DNA of 64,000 nt from Ligula intestinalis (GCA_036362985.1 JAYGXS010000003.1:38305340-38369339); one strand, 5' to 3'; counted from the first letter of the stretch, positions 1 to 12,041 are shown. Numbers and translations: made by a program. Notes: generated by a model from the letters alone, not told the origin.

Positions 1-136
1 CCCGCTTGTGAAAAAAAGCAATTGCATTTATTCCACACGTGACAGTCTTCTTTAAATACAATGAATTTTCAACCAATTAAATGCTGCCTTCTACCTTACG
101 CCAGCAAGGCTTCCAGTCCACCTTCATATTCGCAAG

Positions 137-533
137 GTCAAGCAGTATGAATGAAGCTCGTGGTCGGCAGCCCTGGCGCAAGGCAAGTGATGTTGAACAC
201 CGCGTGTTTGTGAGCCTGGATGATCTGCTGTCGGGCTGCCACAAGAAGATGAAGGTACAACGACGGAAGACAGTTCGAGGCGGTTCCACTGCCGGTAGAA
301 GTCCAGTTCACACGACTACTGAAGAGCGTCTGCTCTCCTTCGACGTTCCAGCGGGCTGTAAAATTGGCACCAAAATTCGTTTCACGGAGGAGGGCAATCA
401 GCTGCCTGGACAAATTCCAGCCGATGTGGTGTTTATCGTGCAGGATCTGCCACATCCACTGTTTTTGCGCGTAGGTACAGACCTGCACACGCAAGTTACC
501 ATTGGCCTCCGATTAGCCCTTCTGGGAGGGGAA
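137..533 (+). CDS. DNAJB-type Hsp40 co-chaperone, penultimate exon (C-terminal substrate-binding domain I and part of II)
   Basis: This exon encodes part of the C-terminal client-binding region of a type II (DNAJB) Hsp40, which delivers substrates to Hsp70 and stimulates its ATPase in the cytosol. Visible motifs are HRVFVSLDDLLSGCHKKM (the family's V-x-L-E-E-x-x-x-G-x-x-K-K opening), DVPAGCKIGTKIRF (family G-W-K-x-G-T-K-I-x-F), IPADVVFIVQDLPHPLF (family PADIVFxxxDKPHxxF) and LRLALLGGE. No type I zinc-finger CxxCxGxG repeats are seen. A donor GAA|GTAAAG at 533/534 ends the exon in phase 0, which fits the in-frame acceptor at 4010. The 5' boundary is uncertain: AG dinucleotides at 135-136 and 144-145 are both possible, and the open frame runs from 81. 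The J domain and Gly/Phe region must lie to the left of the window. The residues after LGGE in this frame lose family similarity, as expected for intron sequence. Confidence 0.85.
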
Positions 534-1796
534 GTAAAGGCAAGTATCGTCTTGAACGGTTATCACTATCTCTCTCGCTCCCCGGACGAATGCATTCATT
601 TAAATTCAATAATTCCTACTAACGTATCTATGCTGTACAGATTTGGCTGTTGTAAAAGCATGTTGATTTTGTAGGTTCCTAGGTCAAACGATCTCCGGGG
701 TTTTTACTAAGATGCTGTTTGGAAATTAGGTAGTGCTTAGTCATCGATCACCTAAAGCTGATTGACCGGAAGTTATTAAAATACTCCCTGTCAAGCGGCT
801 GCTGCAAGTTTCACGGCAGAGCCAGTGGATTGATTTTAACGGTTGCAAGCAGTATCAGTTCTGTTTAGACAGAGGCAAGGAAGGAGATCCGTCAGGGCTT
901 TTGTGTGTTTGTCTTGAAAAGCAGGCGAAGCTGGCCTGGCGGCGGACTGGGTTAGTAAAAAAAAGCCATGGCGTGCGCGAGCATATTTGAGCACGAGAAC
1001 ATTTGCGACGACACATTGATCAGTCGCTTAACTCGCGCAGGAAGGCCGGCTGGCCGGCCGGCTGAGTGCGTTCGCGTTGCATTCGCCTAAGGAAGGTGAC
1101 AGAGTGGCGCGGCTGCCTATCGCAGACAGTTGACGTGCGCGCGCATGCATACGCGTCTAGTCTTTCATTTTAGTCACGTCTAGACCACAGCTCCAGGATC
1201 TGGTTGCCTTTCGGTTGGATAATCAAGGACAGCAGGAAGGAGGAAATTGTCTTTCAAATAATTCACACCGTTTAGCCCCTCTAGATGCTACAATAAAACA
1301 TTTTTTCCTCTATTTAAATATTGAATTCCAATTCACCTGTCAGTGAAGCAGAGTTCAACTATGATAATAATTAAAATAGTCTACTTAAGAAACGTACATT
1401 TTCGGCCATTGATCATCGGGCCAGTACAATTGCATGGATAGTGGAGATAGTACGGTTAGGTAGAGTTTATTAACTGGCTTATGATTACAACTCACCGCAC
1501 GGCAAGGTCCACTTATCGAGGTCATTACGCTGGAGAGGAGGGAATACAATTAGGATTTGCTGTGAGAATTGGTCAGGAGTCGGGATCGGGAATGAAAATT
1601 GTTGTCACTTGCACAAAGTGAACAACTGTCGCCAGAGGGTCAGGGCGATAGGCAATACAATTATACCGGCCCAATGATGAATTGGCGAAAACATACAGTA
1701 TGTGGAGTACTGCAAGCAACCTGCCTAAGTTTGTAAATGTGTGATTATTTTTCGCATTTTCGGAAACTTATAAATGATAATGGGAAGCATTAGGCA

Positions 1797-2130
1797 TATC
1801 AAGTCAAGTCAACTTTATTAAAGGGAATATAGGCAAACGCCTTTGAACTCCCTCTTGGTACATAGGAATTAAGAAATGCATCGGCATAGCCGAACATTCC
1901 AAATAAGTTGTTGACACAATTTCAGACGAATACTCACTTGTTTCAAGTAATACGCTCACACTCAGTTTACACGAGCCAGCAGCGTAACTGAGGAAGAAGA
2001 GCAGACAGTGGAAAAACTCCTAAGGCTGGCTTATAATTCAAAATGGAATGTCATCTGTGGTTTTTAGGAGAAAAACTGTCGCTCGTGGGGGAAGTATGTG
2101 AATGATAGGGGCATGATGCTTCTGTGAAGT
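1797..2130 (-). mobile_element. LINE 3'-UTR fragment (same family as the 18.0-19.4 kb element)
   Basis: The sequence from AAGTCAAGTCAACTTTATTA through CCTTTGAACTCCCTCTTGGT and on to GAGAAAAACTGTCGCTCG closely parallels 18018-18230, including the order and spacing of the blocks. In that copy these blocks follow the LINE coding frame on the - strand. This is therefore the 3' end of a 5'-truncated copy in - orientation. No coding remains. Confidence 0.75.
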
Positions 2131-3983
2131 ACTGAGTGATTGTTAAGAATAATAAAAATTTTCCGATAAACCCCAAGTTCCGGAGATGTAAAAAATTGCT
2201 GTAGATCAGAACAATAAATTAAAATATTTGATCAATTTTGAAACGAAGTGGAACCAAGTTCTTTAGATGTAAAGAACGTTTCTTTTGTCGAAATATTCTG
2301 TACATCTTACCATAAGTGGATAACTATTGATTGAATATCGTCGAACAAAGTCTCGCATTATTTTGCTCGTTTCCAATGTCTTCATTGATAAATTGATGAC
2401 TGGTGCTTCTATTCAACGCTTACACCAAAACCCTCAAAATACGAGCGATATAAGGAGCGTATGCCAAAAGAAAGTGTTTTTGCATAATAGTTCTTATAAT
2501 TATGACCATGTTGCTCATATGTAGAAATGCTTCGAAATAGCAAACCACACTGTCGAGAATAAATCATGTCCGCAACGGAATCACGATATTGTCATTCCTA
2601 ATATTAAATAAGAAGCTTTCCATAAAAGGTTACCTCTTTGAAATGGCTTTGATAAGATATTCGGCTGGCGAATTTCTGTGCATATTAACTTTTTCCAGGG
2701 TAATGTCAAAATGAAATTGGAGATTTTTGACAATTTCTTTAATTTATCTGAAGAAAAGCGATTCAATTTGACTGGATTTGGAAGAATTTAGTTTTCTTTT
2801 TATAATGTATTAATAAGTGGATTAATTCTACAATCAGTTGTAAGCTTGCGAATGCAAAAAGGACTGACCACAAATATGGTTATTGCTTGAAATACTTATT
2901 ATTTGTCTACTTGTTCCGTTTCTTAATAACATGAACGCGGAAAGTGTAGTTTATAAAAAAGGTATATTTCTACCTGACTGAAATTTATAAGGCATTCCTG
3001 CATCACTTCACGGTAACATATATGACAAAGTTTGCCTATGCGCAAGGACAGCTGTGTGGTAAAACAAAATTTCCGACGAAACATTTTTGTTACTGCATTT
3101 AGTGCAAAAACTTCAGAGGATCACTAACCATAATTTTTAAAACCTAAATTCTTGCTTGTTTCTGAAAATAAATTCGATTCCTTAAACTTGGCTTCACTTC
3201 CATTTGATCAACTTCGCGCAAAAACTTTCTAGTTCTGAAAGGGATTATTATTCCACTTTTTTAACTTATTCTGGAATACTTCCATAGCGCAATGCATATT
3301 AGTAAACCGTTTGGTACTGTCAAATCTTATAGCATAGGAAATTTGATCGATAAAAAGTAACTCATGATTTGGCCAAAATTAGTGCCTTTTTCGCTCCATA
3401 ACTTTAACTAAGACGGCAGTTTCCCAAATGAAAGCCCTTCTAATTATTGAATCCACTCAGTTGATCAAAATAACCTGTCTAGATATATGCTTAAGTACCA
3501 AGTTAAATTTCGCCAGGAAGGTTGTTCGCAGGACTTTCCATGCTGTATGTTTGCAAAATAGACTTTTAGAGTCAAGCATGGGAATGTTTGCAGAACTTAA
3601 GCAATCAAAATGTTGATGCAAAAGGTGCATGCTGCTAAAGTCGATGTATTCTCGAGCGTTATTTTCAGGTGTGACTGAAATATTTACGACCACCATCGTT
3701 ATGTTACGATTTATTTATTTATCTCGAAGTTGTGTTTCGCAATCAGCAGCATTGCGTCCGGATACCCCTAGCCCCTTCACAGTTGGAGATAAAACATAGG
3801 AATTTGTTCGAAATTTAGTATGCCCCCAGTCGTACTGAATGCAGAGGCCGCAGGATCGTGGTTATGTGGGCGTACCTATTAGCCCCTGGGAACTTCATCG
3901 GACAATCAGCTGTAGACCACCGAGGTTAATGCAAATTTTCATTTGCCCCGCGTTGTTAGTGACGACGCTGCCCTAACCCGTTC

Positions 3984-4008
3984 TCCTCCTCCTCCTCCTC
4001 CTCCTCAC
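3984..4008 (+). repeat. (TCC)n microsatellite forming the polypyrimidine tract of a splice acceptor
   Basis: Eight or so CTC/TCC triplets lie immediately before the CACAG acceptor of the last DNAJB-like exon. Repeat length here would directly change the tract used by the splicing machinery. Confidence 0.85.
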
Positions 4009-4010
4009 AG

Positions 4011-4319
4011 ATTGCAGGGCTTCGGAAGGAGAAGCACATCATAAAGTTGAAACCACTGACAAATTCAAGTCAGACGCTGCGCATTACGAATGCTGGACTG
4101 CCGACCCTACCCGTGAGACCGGGCACAGAAGCGACTACCCCCAGGGGCGATCTTATAGTCCACTTTGTCATTGAAATGCCTCCCGCATCCACAGTAACAC
4201 AGATGCGCGTAATGAAGGATTTTCCGACGGAAAAGCCTCCCAGTCAAATGGCACCCCAGCATATAGACCTATCACGAACAACAACGCCCAGCCGGAGAAC
4301 CGTTCGGAAGACTAGCTAA
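4011..4319 (+). CDS. DNAJB-type Hsp40 co-chaperone, last exon (C-terminal domain II and tail)
   Basis: This is the final coding exon, opening in phase 0 after the acceptor at 4009-4010 and ending with TAA at 4317-4319. The family signature LRITNAGLPTLPV (canonical K-R-I-x-G-E-G-L-P) is followed by RGDLIVHFVIEMP (canonical RGDLIVEFxVxFP). Joined to 137-533, the spacing between ALLG and GLP is 28 residues against about 30 in vertebrate DNAJB1. This supports direct splicing with no missing exon. The tail after EMPP is Thr/Ser/Arg-rich and longer than the usual short C-terminus. It lacks the EEVD-binding landmarks I could name, so the subfamily (DNAJB1, B4, B5 or B13) is left open. A weak poly(A) signal ATTAAA lies near 4573. 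Confidence 0.87.
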   Translation: MAGLRKEKHIIKLKPLTNSSQTLRITNAGLPTLPVRPGTEATTPRGDLIVHFVIEMPPASTVTQMRVMKDFPTEKPPSQMAPQHIDLSRTTTPSRRTVRKTS

Positions 4320-5929
4320 ACCCGAGAGCACTTGCGCACGTGGGCCTTCATCCTTTCACAGGCATCTATGCCCCTTATTTTCTTCTTCCTCTTCTTACAC
4401 TGGTCATTTTTCAGTTCCTCATCCTCCTCCTCCACCATCTGCAAGTCATTTTTGATTTTAATCCCGTTTTCAGTATATTATTCACTTCCAAGTTTCGAAA
4501 ATTTGTCAAATTCATTTGATCAATTTATTCGTTTGTGCAGGCGTACTGCATAAATCGGTGACTGAGCTCAACATTAAACATAAACAAATGACGCAGAACG
4601 AAGAAGACCAAAGAAACCTTGCCATATAAAAATAATTTTAAATGTCATCAGATTATTTCCTACTTTTAAGTATATTTCATTCGAAATAATAAGTCTTGTT
4701 TCAGTCATTTTTTGTCTGTATGCGATAAAATGTACAATCCCAATGCGCGAATGAAAGTGAATATTTCTGAACTCCGAAAGGCTTCCAGACTAACAACTGA
4801 CCTAAAAAGGCAGGTCCTTAAATTTTGCTCACCCTTTCGTATTATTAATATCCTATTTTGGCCTAGTTCGGACGAAAGTCCGTAAATAAAAACGCAAAGT
4901 TGCAATTAAAATTCGATAAAGTGAAGCTTGATGAGGCTAACTACATCGGGCATTTTTAATTAAACTTGTAGAGGAAAGGTTATAATAAAAGTTAGAAAAT
5001 CCAACTAGCCTGGCGAAAACACTAGTATGGCAGCTAATTCTAAAAGGGGTTGGTACCAGAATGTTGGGAAATAATTCAGTATTTTATTTATTTAGATCCA
5101 ATGCTTCGACCTATCATGGGCAGTTCATTTTCAAAAATGGCATGCTTTGAGAAAATTAATAAAATAAGCCTTTGTTTCATGGTTCCCCTATTATAGTAAC
5201 AAAATCAAATAAGCACATTAAACGAGTGGCCCTAAAACGCATAAAAGAAAATCTGGAAGTACCCTTGCTTGTGAAAGAGGTTGCAAAATTCTTTAACACA
5301 CACAGAAAAGGCAAGGCAATAAACGGGACCGGTGAAAGTGGCGTCAGGGCATTATGGAGTCTGCACAGAAACTAAAATGTTATGAGTAGTGACGCGTCAG
5401 GTGACGGAAATATTTTCCAGACTTTTCTTCTATATCCGTAATAGGAAACGAAAGATTCGTTCAAAGACCAACTAAAATAGACAAAAGATAAAACTGAAAT
5501 AGGCTTAAAGTAGACAAAAGTTGTGTTTTTTGAATAACGTAAGGATATTAGTTAAAGCTGAGGCACTGCGAACTGGATCCTTAATTGCGTTTATAGTAGG
5601 CCAAGCGATAAGTACTAGTGCTATGAACCGCAGTCATTAGCACAACAGTCGTACCCTCAGCCTAGCTCTTTAGCATCAACACAAACTCTTGCATCAAAAA
5701 CCTTTAGCACTACCTGAAGCTCCTCCACTGAAAGTTCTGCCAAATGACGTATTTACCGAACCCACTATCAACCCCCGTGTGTGTGGTCTGTGAAGTGGCT
5801 GATGAGTATGGGTAGTGCATCAGTCGATGACTCAACGGTTGCCCACCTCTGAAGGCTTAAGGCCTAGGCTACGTTCAGAGCTGTTCCCTCAACCTTCAGA
5901 GATTTATGGATTATGTGTGTAAGCAACGC

Positions 5930-6480
5930 CACGCTTCAGCAAATCATGGGCCCTGCGGCCTGATGTGCGCTGGCAGTTTTCTTGGATCTGATTCCCTGTC
6001 GATGTATGCGTTTGCGCTCCCACTGGGCTTACAGGCCGCGTACATGAATGCCTGGTTAATTGTATCTTCTCTCTCTGATCCAGCTGAGTGAATACCGGCT
6101 GGCCTCGCCTAGCGAATTTGCGGGTGGCTGTCACACCCTCGTCTGTGTAGTGGCAAGGGCCACCCTGTCAGTCACTCCGTGCTTATTTTGTCAAACTGAT
6201 CGTTCTGAGCGTGTTGACACGCTTAGAGGCGGCCTCGGAGGCACCAGTCACCTGCACCCCCACCCATCTCCGACCTGCTCGACTTTTGTTTTGGTATCGG
6301 GCCCAGGTGTGAGAGTAGTGAGCGAGAGAGAGAGGCGGGTTAATCCTGCAAGTCTACTTTCACTATATCTCAGCCACAGGCACCGCGTCTGCCTTTAGGT
6401 TGCTACAGCTCATAGTGGACATCGTCGAAAACGACGGTCGAACTATCATAATTATCGGATCGATGCTCTCGGGGTGTTGA
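5930..6480 (+). repeat. dispersed repeat family copy (GGGCCCAGG / AAGTCTAC / GTCGAA-GACGGTCGAACT blocks)
   Basis: Blocks here recur elsewhere in the window. TCTGATTCCCTGTCG with GCGCTCCCA and the sequence around it match 28205-28320. GGGCCCAGG, GAGCGAGAG, GCAAGTCTAC and the pair TGGACATCGTCG / GACGGTCGAACT match 60060-60300 in the same order. Related GTCGAA-GACGG blocks occur at 16500 and 50596. The family is non-coding as far as I can see and may be a SINE or a LINE 3' region; I cannot name it. Confidence 0.6.
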
Positions 6481-6498
6481 AAAGACAGAAAATACCTC

Positions 6499-6640
6499 AA
6501 TGATGGAGTTATCATGCACAGAATCCTGCTTTGCTCTCTCAGGCAGGACTGGGTGCGGTCAACACTGGCCCTGGTTTTGCCAGTGGCTACTGCTGCTTGA
6601 GATAGCAACCCAGGATTCTGTGCACAACAAATCCTTCATT
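6499..6640. repeat. 142-bp near-symmetric inverted repeat (foldback hairpin)
   Basis: The arms pair almost end to end. 6499-6528 pairs with 6611-6640 (perfect core GCACAGAATCCTG / CAGGATTCTGTGC), then GCTCTCTCAGGCAG with CTGCTTGAGATAGC, then CACTGGC (6563-6569) with GCCAGTG (6579-6585) around a 9-nt loop. The small asymmetry is a few extra bases on the left arm. It could be a miniature foldback element or a hairpin RNA precursor. There is no protein coding. Confidence 0.8.
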
Positions 6641-7211
6641 CTGGTACCCTCTGTATTTACCGACAACCCGGGAGTCGGCCTGATGGTCGTAGTGAGCAGA
6701 GTTCAACCACTAATTAAATGCTACACGTCTGCTGATAAATGCATGCCAAAAGAAGTTTTAGCAGCTGTATTAGGACGGGAAGTTGTGTCAGAGTTCAACA
6801 AAACACTCCGACTGGAGGGTCCCCGAGTGCGATAGAAAATAATTCGGGAATACATTTAGCGTTCTCGAAGATCAGTTTCTAGTGTTCCCAAAAGTGCTGC
6901 ACAAAACATAGGGTAATATGCTCGATGGGGTTGGCCGTCAACGAAACAGCCAAACACGACAGAAACATGAAACAGTCCTAAATCGTGAATTTTGAGCTAA
7001 CCTTCGGTCCCCATCGGCAGGAATTTAACAAAAGGCGTTCTAAAACAGAAGATAGAATCGCTGAAACAAAAAGTTTACTCGGTAGGGCCCTGTCACACCA
7101 TACATTTTCAGGGAGCCAAACTTCTCGTAAGACCTGACAATCGCGTGAGTAACGCGGACTTCCAGTCTAAGTTAAATGATGATACCAATGTAAGCATTCA
7201 AGAAGTGAAAG

Positions 7212-7711
7212 TAGGCGAACTAATGTTTTAGATTAATTCATCATCACATAAATACAATAATATAAGGGAGGGTAGAGTTAACAAAAGTTTAAGCAACCAA
7301 TCAGTAGTAATTAGCGGGGTATAGAGGGGGAGGTGTTAAGGCATCAACAAGGTCACACTCTAGTCATATTTAGGGACGAGTAGCAGCAGATGTCCCCACG
7401 CCGCTAAACGGCGACGGATCAGCTACAGCAATCATACCCAGGCCACCCGCGCTGTCTAGAGACGATGATAACTCGCCTCCCAGCAAAACGCGACACAAGG
7501 ACGGCGGGCGGCATGAGCTAATTGTCAGACCCCTTACCCCTATTTCTCCTCTCTGGTCCCTAATTATGACTGGAATCTGACCCCTTTGATCTCTTAACCC
7601 CTCGCCTCCTAATTACTACTGATTAGTTGCTTAAACTTTTGTTAACTCTATCCTCCCTTGTATTATTGTATTTGTGTGATGATGAATTAATCGAAAACAT
7701 TCGTTCGCCTA
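7212..7711. mobile_element. 500-bp MITE with about 100-bp terminal inverted repeats, TA-flanked
   Basis: The left arm (about 7212-7313) and right arm (about 7610-7711) are inverted copies differing at roughly half a dozen positions. The arms begin TAGGCGAAC and end GTTCGCCTA. If the outer TA is a duplicated target, the TIR starts GGCGAAC. The long TIRs, TA target and lack of coding fit a non-autonomous DNA transposon of Tc1/mariner type. The middle is C-rich, non-coding and unique in the window. Confidence 0.85.
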
Positions 7712-9599
7712 AATTGACCTCCTGACTTCCAGTCTCTATATTCAGTGTTGATACCTAGCCCGGGCAACATAATTAGCCGCTCGGTGAGGACGCGGGTGAG
7801 TAACGGTTTCAGTGACGGCAAGTCACACCGACGAGTACTTATCACGTCGTGAAAAAATAATGATGAAATCACGGTCATTACTACCTCAGGGGGCGGACTA
7901 CCAAGCATAATGGTATCAAATACGACTCCTGCACCAGTGATCTATGCAAGTGATGATGGGAGGGCAACTGCGCCCTATGAAAACTGTGCACATTATGCTT
8001 TTGGTACCCTCATTTACGACAGTTTCTGGTGAGGATTTCGAAGGAGAGTCCGAAAGGTCACACCAGCGATCACAGCATCTTTTGAACTGCCCCCTAGAAC
8101 TCACCTATTCGATTTTATAGGATCGTTTTCATTTAAAACCCAGGAGTCATGAGACGAAGTGCCTTTCAGGCTCCACATGACTTTTCAATGCAATATGAAG
8201 TAAAATATCTCAAATCTTTGCACAGAGGAGCTTAGAAGTGACACATAAGGACAATCCACAACACGTTTTGAGTACAGTCATCATCTATAGTAGAGGAAAA
8301 AACGAGTGTTTTTCTTCTAATTTTAAAGCGCAGAATCGGTTCTCATCTAACCAGGATACATTTTATCGGGTGATGTTTCTGCCTTGTACATAAAAATATG
8401 CCAGGCAAGGATAACAAATGTGCCCCTTTTCAGGAAATAACTATACTCTATGTTCTAAATAAGTGCAAATAATTCAATTTGGGTTCTTCCTTGACAATTA
8501 TCGATGATTGTCATCTGTGATTAAATAAGCAGGGAAAAGTAGTAGAATATAACAGTCCACTGTTCCTGTTCGGAGGCTAAAAAAGTTAACGGAAGGGTAC
8601 TGTTGTTGACCAAACAAAATTGTTCGAGAGTGCGTGCTAGACCAAGACTCGGACGCAGAATAAAAAGGACCTACTAGAAAACGGCAGATTAAATCCCAAA
8701 GCACATGGTTGTTAAAAACAGTACGTTACATCACAAAGAGCATGTAGTGGGCCTACGCTGGGCGCCTTGCGCAATGCTGCGCCTGCAGCGAGTACTAGCA
8801 CCTGCGCATCAATTAGAACTGCCCAAACCAGCCAATCGTCTTCAACTTCGACTCACCCGTGCTCTCACTCATGATGCTATAGTGAATCTCACCAACTCAC
8901 CCTCAGGACAGTGCGCCGCACTTGGGCCCTCTTTCGGCTACCAACCTTTTCTCCAGTAGTTCTGTACCGAATATAACATCCTCCAAATTGGCGATCCACT
9001 TCTTTTCTTCTTCCTATTTGCAGCCGGGCAGCCGCGATGCTCTCACAAAATAGCAATCCTTTTGATCTTACTTTTATTATGCGCGGCCATAAAAGCCCCG
9101 CACGACTGGTGATCTGATTTACTACAGGTGAAACGATGCTTCATGGAACGCACACCAATGAGCTAAGGCGCGATTTTACGGCCGGCGATAAATGACTCGA
9201 TGCGCAACTGCAAATGACTTGCTGTCTGATTTAAGGAGCATTCGCGGAAACTATCGGCATGGCTTTAAACAGATAGGATTGCCTGGGGCCCTTCGGTTTC
9301 CTGGCTAGCGTACATGGCGACATACTGAGTCGGCTCATATATTCTTCGAGAAAGATGCCTTCCTTCTAATTACGCATTCGATAGCTCAATTTTTCGTAGA
9401 AAACTAGTTTTTGAAAGGTGATGTTTTCAACTTTTTATACGGATAGTTATAAATGTCTTTAGGGATTAAACTGTGGTTTAGCGGCGTCAAAATGCGCGCT
9501 ATACATATCCACCTGCAGGTACTCTCTAAGATAATTAAAACAAGAGGCATCACTGATGGAGAAGGACATTTAAATTGACATTTTTCGTTTACTTGCGGT

Positions 9600-9760
9600 C
9601 ACCACTTGGGTAAGAGAGGCCCACATCAGCCACACCCGCGATTTGAACTCGATGCGATTAGTGATCAGATACTGTTAAGTCAAGCGTTCAAATACGCGAG
9701 CTCTGGGCGGCGACAATGAATAGTAATCCAGGGCACGACTGTCCACCTTGGGGATCCGAG
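9600..9760 (-). mobile_element. tRNA-derived SINE, degenerate copy
   Basis: Read on the - strand, a B-box-like GAGTTCAAATCGCGGG is followed by GTGTGGCTGATG. This is the same order as the copies at 10.2, 35.9 and 57.2 kb (B box, then a GGG-TATGGCTGA block). The A-box side is poorly preserved and the core downstream of CTGATG is lost. Confidence 0.5.
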
Positions 9761-10204
9761 ATCGGGACGACAGCAGGTCCTTGCTGGTGTCCAGAGGGCT
9801 CCAAAATGTTTGGCAACTCCGACGTTATTTAAACTGCCCACCGCTCGATTACACTATACAGCCTACGCCAGTGACTTTTGATATTGGCTTTAGTCACCGT
9901 TGTTCGCAAACTAACGGCACATAACAGGAAGAACGTTTGGCAGAGGCGCAGCTAACTTCAACTACTTGTCGTCTTAGCACGTTTAAGACCAGTCGGAAAA
10001 CAGGAAACAACACTATAAAAATTGAGATGTGTTGCCAGGAGGACGGTTGCCCTGTTTGCTCTGGAAAGTACCCCACATGAACGCATGTACGACCGAAAGA
10101 ACCATTCGAACCTCGCTTTTGAACGTTGACTTATCTCTAAAGAAATTTGTCCCGCTCCAACTTGCGGCACACCAGCAGCCAGAAGTTTAGGAGGATGAAC
10201 ACTG

Positions 10205-10345
10205 CCAGCAAAGACAACGAGCCGGTGGCGCTGTGGCTGAGAGGTTGGACTTCTAACTAACAAGAACAGGGGTCCGAGGCTCGGGTAGTGCTCCACTTGG
10301 GATGGGGTATGACCGGCTGATGAGCCAGAAATGACAATGTTTATC
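10205..10345 (+). mobile_element. tRNA-derived SINE
   Basis: An A-box-like TGTGGCTGAGAGGTTGGAC and a B-box-like GGGTCCGAGGC are spaced as in a tRNA. They are followed by CTTGGGATGGGGTAT and CTGATGAGCCAGAAATG. The tail matches the 57.2-kb copy except that the stem between CTGATGA and GAAA is deleted. It is not a functional tRNA: there is no acceptor stem or CCA end. Confidence 0.65.
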
Positions 10346-11797
10346 AACCCTTTGACCGTTAAGATCACAGATCTAGTTGGTCCCGACCTTCGTCATTGTT
10401 GCCATTGGTTTGGACAAATCGCTCGCTACCTCCATTCGGAGAGTTTGAAGCTCCAGGCAGGGAGATAATTGGTTGTTTACAGAAGGCATCCTATGCAATA
10501 ATCGATGTAATCCACATATTAGGAGACGGATCTGATTAACAGCTGTAGGCAACTGATATTCTAATCCAAAAGGCGTTCAACGCCGTTTCAGGTACTCTCT
10601 GGTTGACTCAATATACCCTAGGATCGGGCTCCCGGGGGGCTACACAAAAGCGTCCGTAGATATCCAGGTGCTGTAGTTATCGACTGTCATAATAAGTTCC
10701 GGTTCTGCGAAATTTGCATTCGTTGATCTATGCTAATTTCGTGACCAAATAAGGATTTTGTTGTCTTGGGGCTCTAGTTCACAGTCCTCACAGGCATTCG
10801 CATAGCGACGTGGACCCGAAAAGTAGAATTGTTAGATACCAAGCTGCCGTAAGTCATAGCCTCACTCACAGGTTCTATTCGAACTAAGATTTGAATCCAG
10901 GTCCAGTAGGACATGAAGCATAACATGGTCGTATGGCCATAGCAGTGCCTAATAACCAACTGTTCGAAGGTATGGTTCGTCTGTTTTGATATCAGCATAG
11001 GACTGATTCACAATGACAAACCTGTCTAAAGTCACCATTCCACCGTAATCTTTTTGATGATATCTCTATATTTATTTCCATCCTAGATGACAAATAGAGT
11101 ACCGGATGTCCTAACAGAGCCTCCAAAGATCGTAAAAACCACAGATCCCAGAGTCTAGGGCCACTCTGAACATGTTTAGGATCCCACTAACTCCAGATAG
11201 AACGCCACATTTTAGGATAAAATAGAAAATACAGGAGTGATAAAAGCACATATTTGAAAAATGCTAAAAAATTGGTTGGAAGAGTCTGAACGGATGAGAA
11301 AAATGTCCATTTAAGGTATTATCAAAAGAAAAATTTGATGACATCCCGACTAAAATCGGACATTAAGGTGAAAAAAACTTCATGGAGTCGTAAGGAGGGA
11401 AGATGATGGCTAGTAGCAACCCTGATAGGGTCCAACAATCTGAAAACTTTACTACCGATGACTAGAAATTAAAAACACGTGTCTTTCTATGATCTAGGCC
11501 GAAGATGGTGAAAACTTGGACCAAAATGTCCGTGATTCGACGAAATGTCCAGGTCGAAAGGGTCGAAAACACGTAAATACGAATGGAAGAAAACAAAATG
11601 AGGACTCGTTCTGCATTCTAAAGCGAGGGCGCGCAAACATCTTCAGGCGAGCGCTCGTACACACCCCAAAAGTGCACGAGCACTCTCAACGGCGAAAGCA
11701 AAATTAACAAAAAGAAGAAACCTGTTAATGATGGTGGTGGTGAGGGGCGGGGGCGGGGACAGAAACTTCTGGCAAAAGGCGTAAGGAGAAATGATGA

Positions 11798-12036
11798 CTA
11801 GAGGTAATGAAGTTGTTTGGGTGAAGGTGGCGCTGGAAGGTCAAACTCGGCGTCGGCTGGAGGCGTCTCCGAGACGGGGATCTGATTGCTGTTACTGGTC
11901 GGGCCGGTCGTATTCAGCTGCTGCAGTTGGCCAGACAACTGTGAGAGGAGGCAGGCAGCAGTAGAGGCAACATTGGACGCGCGAACGTCAATGTCATCAG
12001 AATCATCATTTGAGGGCAGCCGACTGTTCGAGAGTT
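11798..12036 (-). CDS. putative terminal coding exon, low-complexity C-terminus (exon H)
   Basis: After the acceptor TTTGCAG (AG at 12038-12037) an open frame encodes a Ser/Asp-rich start (SRLPSNDDSDDIDV), a Leu/Gln stretch (LLSQLSGQLQQLN) and a Pro-rich end (DLPAPPSPKQLHYL), stopping at TAG 11800-11798. It starts with two bases of a codon. This is exactly what the donor at 14125 (one base left over) requires. Codon composition and low complexity resemble the other - strand exons. I see no domain. It is either the 3' exon of the MTSS1-like gene in a longer isoform or the end of a separate gene. The acceptor directly abuts a (TA)n microsatellite in place of a polypyrimidine tract. Confidence 0.6.
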
Positions 12037-12039
12037 CTG

Positions 12040-12041
<2 letters not shown>

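Larger units (their letters stand above)
534..4010 (+). other. intron of the DNAJB-like gene
   Basis: The intron is about 3.5 kb, with donor GTAAAG at 534 and acceptor CCTCACAG ending at 4010. The polypyrimidine tract at about 3983-4008 is a run of TCC triplets. It contains a LINE 3'-end fragment at about 1797-2130, listed separately. Otherwise it is AT-rich sequence in which I see no conserved coding; the short open frames at 2327-2524, 2581-2766 and 3428-3696 have no recognisable motif. Confidence 0.75.
4320..11797. other. convergent intergenic region between the DNAJB-like gene and the - strand exon chain
   Basis: About 7.5 kb without a gene I can support. It holds dispersed repeats (5.9-6.5 kb), a 142-bp hairpin (6499-6640), a MITE (7212-7711) and two tRNA-like SINEs (9.6 and 10.2 kb), all listed separately. 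Open frames such as 8705-8959 (+) and 9958-10368 (-) show no motif, and the latter overlaps a SINE. A possible poly(A) signal for the - strand gene (AATAAA, read from TTTATT at 11071-11076) lies about 720 bp past its stop codon. Confidence 0.6.
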
